From: SAR324 cluster bacterium SAR324-CTD7B
Lineage (GTDB): Bacteria > SAR324 > NAC60-12
DNA length: 40,062 nt
Direction: 5' to 3'
NCBI GenBank assembly: GCA_002082305.1
Contig: LSNO01000026.1
Span: forward strand, 1 to 40,062
In this document: positions 37,957 to 40,062 of the stretch, in pieces
Numbering within the stretch: the first letter of the stretch is position 1
Layout: every line of letters begins with the position of its first letter
Program-made: the position numbers and the translations under genes
Notes under the pieces: model-generated
The model's input: only the letters and a program-made list of their open reading frames with translations
Database searches by the model: none
What the model was told of the DNA's origin: nothing

Positions 37957-40032
37957 TCACCCCTTTTCAGTGAAGGTAAACACACCGTCCCAGTCTTTTT
38001 CCGGTGGTGTTTCAATGAACATACCGCAGCGCTTAACATAAGTCAGGGATGGACCATCTTCCGGATCTATGGTTAAGACTTTTTCAAATTCCTTAACTGC
38101 ATCAGCAAAATTTTTATCCTGATATAACTTCAATCCTTTCAGGTACTGCTCAACCACACCGCTCATTTCACTGCTTGTTTCGTTTTTACGGGCCAGCAGT
38201 TCGTGAACAGGAACCGGCTCTTTTTTACCGACAACCCGGATAATATCCAGTTGACGACTGTCGACGTCCTCTTTGGTCAGTTCATAGGTACTGCCGGAAA
38301 TCATGGAGTAGGTTTTATAAAATTTATTGGCGCCTTCAAGTCTTGCAGCCAAATTTACAACGTCACCCATCATGGTGTAATCCATACGTTCCGCTGAGCC
38401 CATATTTCCCACTACAACAGGTCCGCTGTTCAAGCCCATTCGTGTGTAAAGCAGCGGCCTGTTTTGTTCGCGTAGCATTTTACGTAATTCAACGCTGCGC
38501 TGCTGCATCTCAATGGTTGCATAACAGGCAATAGTTGCGTGGTTCGGCAGCTTTAAAGGGGCTCCCCAAAAAGCAATGATTGCGTCACCCTCAAATTTAT
38601 CAATAGTACCGTGATGAGACGAAATAATGTCACACATTGCAGTCAAATATTCATTGAGTAACTGCACCAGTTCTTCCGGAGTTAAGCCTTCTGAAATGGT
38701 GGAGAAACCCTGTATATCCGAAAAAAACGGAGTCATTTCACGTTTTTCACCACCGAGTTGAAGCATATCTGGATTTTCCACAATTTGATCAATCACAGTC
38801 GGTGATAGATACTGTGAAAACGCACCCTTGATAAACCCTTTCTGTTTACGTTCCATCATAAATAAGTAAAGGTTTATGCTCCCGGTACTTAACACACAGG
38901 CAATCAGAGAATAGCTCATGGAATAAGCTACTCCATGATAAACGTACATATAAACGCCAAATGCAGCGTATCCTGCAATAATCAGAAAAAATAAGGCATT
39001 TTCAAATTTTGGAACAAGAGTAACCAGCACAAAGGCAATAAAAAGAATCAATAAAACCAACATCTCACTGTTGTCACCGGCAGGACGAATAGGAGCATTT
39101 TTCATCAATGTCATGATCGTATCCGCAAGAAACTCAATTCCATAAACTTCTCCGATGGGACTGCTAAAAATATCATGGGAAACTTCTGATGTATCTCCAA
39201 CCAGGACGATCTTACCTCTAATCAATTCCTGCAGTTCTTCAGTCTCTTCATCCCACTCATCATCAGGAATATCTTCAAGTTCAAGTAAAATTTCTGCAGC
39301 AGAAATTCCTGCAGGAGTGTCTTTTGCCAAAAAGGTTGCCATTGGTGGCAGTAAAGGGAAATCAATCCACAAATCATTAAATTGATCGAGTGGAACTGAA
39401 ATGTCTCCAATTATGAGTTGCCCGTTTTCCAGTCTTGGTTCAACACCTTTGTACATGGCCAGTGTTTTTATAGCAAAAGGCCAGACGTTGTGTTCCTTGA
39501 TTTGTTCAGGAAAGAAGCGTACTCGTGAGAGCTTGTCACCTATCAGAGTGTGGTTGGTATAACCGTTTTCTGCTGCTCCTTTGAGAGTTTCTGTTGGATA
39601 ATTAATTCCCTTAAATGTACCGTCTCCATCAAATTCAAGTTGGGCAACAATAATAGTATTGCCGGTTTTTTCCATAGCTTCTGCAAGAATGGGATCTTCA
39701 TCATAACCGTTTGGAAAATCCATCAGCATATCCAGTGCAATAACTTGCGCACCAAGCCTTTTTATATTTGAAGTCAGTTTTGCAATATCTGCACGTTTGA
39801 GAGGCCAACTTCCGTATTCTTCGAAAAATTGCTCCTCCGTATCTACAATCACGATGTCGTCATAAGCAAACTGAGTTTTTTCGGGATCCAGAGTGTTAAG
39901 TCGAATGATATGCCTGTTACCAAGGAGCCAGTTTTCCAACGACGAAAATAGTTCCAATCTTTCTGCAGGAATCATTAACAGAAATAATGCGAGACTTATC
40001 CAAATATCTGGACGACGAATGAGCTTTCCCAT
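37957..40032 (-). CDS. Membrane adenylate cyclase with CHASE2 sensor and C-terminal repeat region
   Basis: Predicted class III adenylate cyclase, 691 aa from ATG 40032. I prefer this start because AGGAG lies just before it; a TTG 18 bases upstream has no such site. Order of domains: an N-terminal membrane helix, an extracytoplasmic CHASE2 domain (DIVIVDTEEQFFEEYGSWPLKRADIAKL), three membrane helices around residues 325-415, and the cyclase domain from about 433. Metal-binding D439 and D483, the adenine-specifying pair K479 and T553, and the transition-state N560 and R564 are all present, so an active enzyme using ATP is likely. A TPR-like stretch ends the chain. It heads the tlyA-parB cluster. 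Confidence 0.92.
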   Translation of the reverse strand: MGKLIRRPDIWISLALFLLMIPAERLELFSSLENWLLGNRHIIRLNTLDPEKTQFAYDDIVIVDTEEQFFEEYGSWPLKRADIAKLTSNIKRLGAQVIALDMLMDFPNGYDEDPILAEAMEKTGNTIIVAQLEFDGDGTFKGINYPTETLKGAAENGYTNHTLIGDKLSRVRFFPEQIKEHNVWPFAIKTLAMYKGVEPRLENGQLIIGDISVPLDQFNDLWIDFPLLPPMATFLAKDTPAGISAAEILLELEDIPDDEWDEETEELQELIRGKIVLVGDTSEVSHDIFSSPIGEVYGIEFLADTIMTLMKNAPIRPAGDNSEMLVLLILFIAFVLVTLVPKFENALFFLIIAGYAAFGVYMYVYHGVAYSMSYSLIACVLSTGSINLYLFMMERKQKGFIKGAFSQYLSPTVIDQIVENPDMLQLGGEKREMTPFFSDIQGFSTISEGLTPEELVQLLNEYLTAMCDIISSHHGTIDKFEGDAIIAFWGAPLKLPNHATIACYATIEMQQRSVELRKMLREQNRPLLYTRMGLNSGPVVVGNMGSAERMDYTMMGDVVNLAARLEGANKFYKTYSMISGSTYELTKEDVDSRQLDIIRVVGKKEPVPVHELLARKNETSSEMSGVVEQYLKGLKLYQDKNFADAVKEFEKVLTIDPEDGPSLTYVKRCGMFIETPPEKDWDGVFTFTEKG

Positions 40033-40062
40033 AAATCTCCTTAAATACAAGTTAATAAATTT

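Overview
The window reads as chromosomal DNA of an AT-rich Gram-negative bacterium. The signs are two periplasmic-binding-protein ABC importers, a Tat-type signal peptide, YccA/BI-1, RmuC, TlyA, a CHASE2 nucleotide cyclase and proteobacterial-type rpoB/rpoC. The gene mix (branched-chain-type and peptide-type importers, a dimethylglycine/sarcosine-dehydrogenase-like flavoprotein, a tandem UvrA) would fit a marine deltaproteobacterial or SAR324-like heterotroph, but no marker here fixes the taxonomy. I see no tRNA, rRNA, CRISPR array, phage or insertion sequence.

Region 1 (1-7.9 kb) holds a HAAT/LIV-type importer on the minus strand: a Tat-exported binding protein, then LivH, LivM and a LivG that runs off the left edge. 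A promoter with a perfect 19-bp palindrome beside it drives the operon. Divergent from it is a nicotinamidase whose sequence resembles plant NIC1 more than bacterial PncA. Convergent with that is an 837-aa FAD/folate-type N-demethylating dehydrogenase. Region 2 (8.1-15.3 kb) is DNA maintenance: an 1869-aa tandem UvrA with four ABC modules, whose second half has lost a zinc site and the insertion domain, followed by rmuC.

Region 3 (15.5-21.2 kb) is a complete five-gene Dpp/Opp-type importer operon (binding protein, two permeases, two ATPases) with clearly higher GC than its surroundings, and two tandem hairpins between the binding-protein gene and the first permease gene. It is probably acquired DNA. 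Next to it, at 21.3 kb, is an 83-bp decayed remnant of a methyltransferase gene. The intact paralogue lies 1.7 kb away, beyond an MFS transporter gene, so a duplication has decayed here.

Region 4 (23.9-34.8 kb) is core metabolism and transcription on the minus strand: rpoB, rpoC, a hotdog thioesterase resembling plant ALT proteins, rpiA and gapA. The usual rplKAJL genes are missing upstream of rpoB. In their place are a 546-bp gene-free leader with repeats and a hairpin, and then a BI-1 family gene. Region 5 (36.3-40 kb) is an adenylate-cyclase-like gene, tlyA and a parB without an adjacent parA, all in one close-packed minus-strand cluster.

The strongest leads are the reduced second half of the tandem UvrA, the plant-type nicotinamidase beside an importer and an N-demethylase, two similar palindromes upstream of the uvrA/dehydrogenase pair and of BI-1, and the displaced rpoBC operon. 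I did not identify a clearly new multi-gene system.
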